From contig NZ_RWIV01000001.1 in assembly GCF_003944835.1 (NCBI RefSeq), forward strand, positions 2,527,001-2,591,000: a stretch of 64,000 bases of DNA. The letters are read 5' to 3'. Made by a program: the position numbers and the translations under genes. The notes under the pieces are model-generated. The model was not told the DNA's origin and made no database searches. It saw only the letters and a list, made by a program, of their open reading frames with translations. Below, piece after piece: positions 63,964 through 64,000 of the stretch. How positions within the stretch are numbered: the first letter of the stretch is position 1; each line of letters starts with the position of its first letter. The DNA comes from Bacillus sp. HMF5848 (lineage in GTDB: Bacteria; Bacillota; Bacilli; Bacillales; HMF5848).

Positions 63964-64000
63964 AGCTCGTCCTTTAACTTTTCGTTAATAATCTCTTCGT
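63964..64000 (-). pseudogene. 5' fragment of a third PLD-DUF3427-type gene (edge of window)
   Basis: The minus strand reads EEIINEKLKDEL, identical to residues 8-19 of the 53492 gene, then runs into repeat sequence with a stop. The upstream part lies beyond the window edge. It looks like a short 5' remnant rather than a full gene. Confidence 0.6.

Overview
The window looks like a chromosome segment of a low-GC Firmicute, most likely a Bacillaceae member (Bacillus / Alkalihalobacillus / Shouchella type). Strong GGAGG-type ribosome sites, frequent TTG/GTG starts, YesM/YesN-type sensing, a CarD-like (YdeB-type) protein, a CspB/CspD-type cold-shock protein and GGGGACGGTTCT REP-like hairpins all point that way. 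The species cannot be fixed from sequence reading alone. No rRNA, tRNA or CRISPR array was recognised.

1-23 kb is mostly ordinary metabolism and regulation. A four-gene minus-strand operon contains a sugar-binding sensor protein, a YesM-type histidine kinase, a YesN-type response regulator and a XylF-like binding lipoprotein, and its transporter genes probably continue off the left edge. It is followed by an MFS transporter, a YdhK remnant beside a dense 102-103 bp higher-order repeat, a short-form glycan phosphorylase, two paralogous small acidic proteins, Prs, ZupT, a CarD-like regulator, a cold-shock protein, GyrI-domain regulators, a GNAT enzyme, a lipoprotein and a WYL regulator followed by a DJ-1/PfpI protein. 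REP-like hairpins are scattered here. At 20.7-21.4 kb lie decayed partial copies of two genes that are intact elsewhere in the window.

23-29 kb and 56-63.8 kb are two similar accessory zones. They hold small membrane proteins and lipoproteins on the minus strand, several broken genes, and shared repeats, including a roughly 19-nt TTATTGAACTAACGGRGGC element usually joined to a hairpin. Three further repeat families each have one copy in or beside each zone or paired copies within the right zone. The 29-56 kb segment may have been inserted into one such variable zone.

30-56 kb is a defence island. In order it holds a mini Rad50/SbcC-like ATPase with a zinc hook, a phosphorothioate-DNA-type HNH restriction enzyme, a frameshifted MazG-like gene, a three-gene pPIWI-RE operon (REase, DinG-like helicase with a likely Fe-S cluster, PIWI protein), a divergent cytosine methyltransferase with an N-terminal HTH, and a second operon made of a large unknown protein, an 1886-residue DUF1998 helicase resembling Druantia DruE, and a PmeII/EcoO109I-type restriction endonuclease. 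The pairing of a type II R-M with the DruE-like helicase operon is the strongest candidate for an unusual composite system. Next come a truncated PLD-helicase (DUF3427 type) with extra 5' fragments of the same gene, an unknown protein, and a HTH/PIN toxin-antitoxin pair whose toxin is broken.
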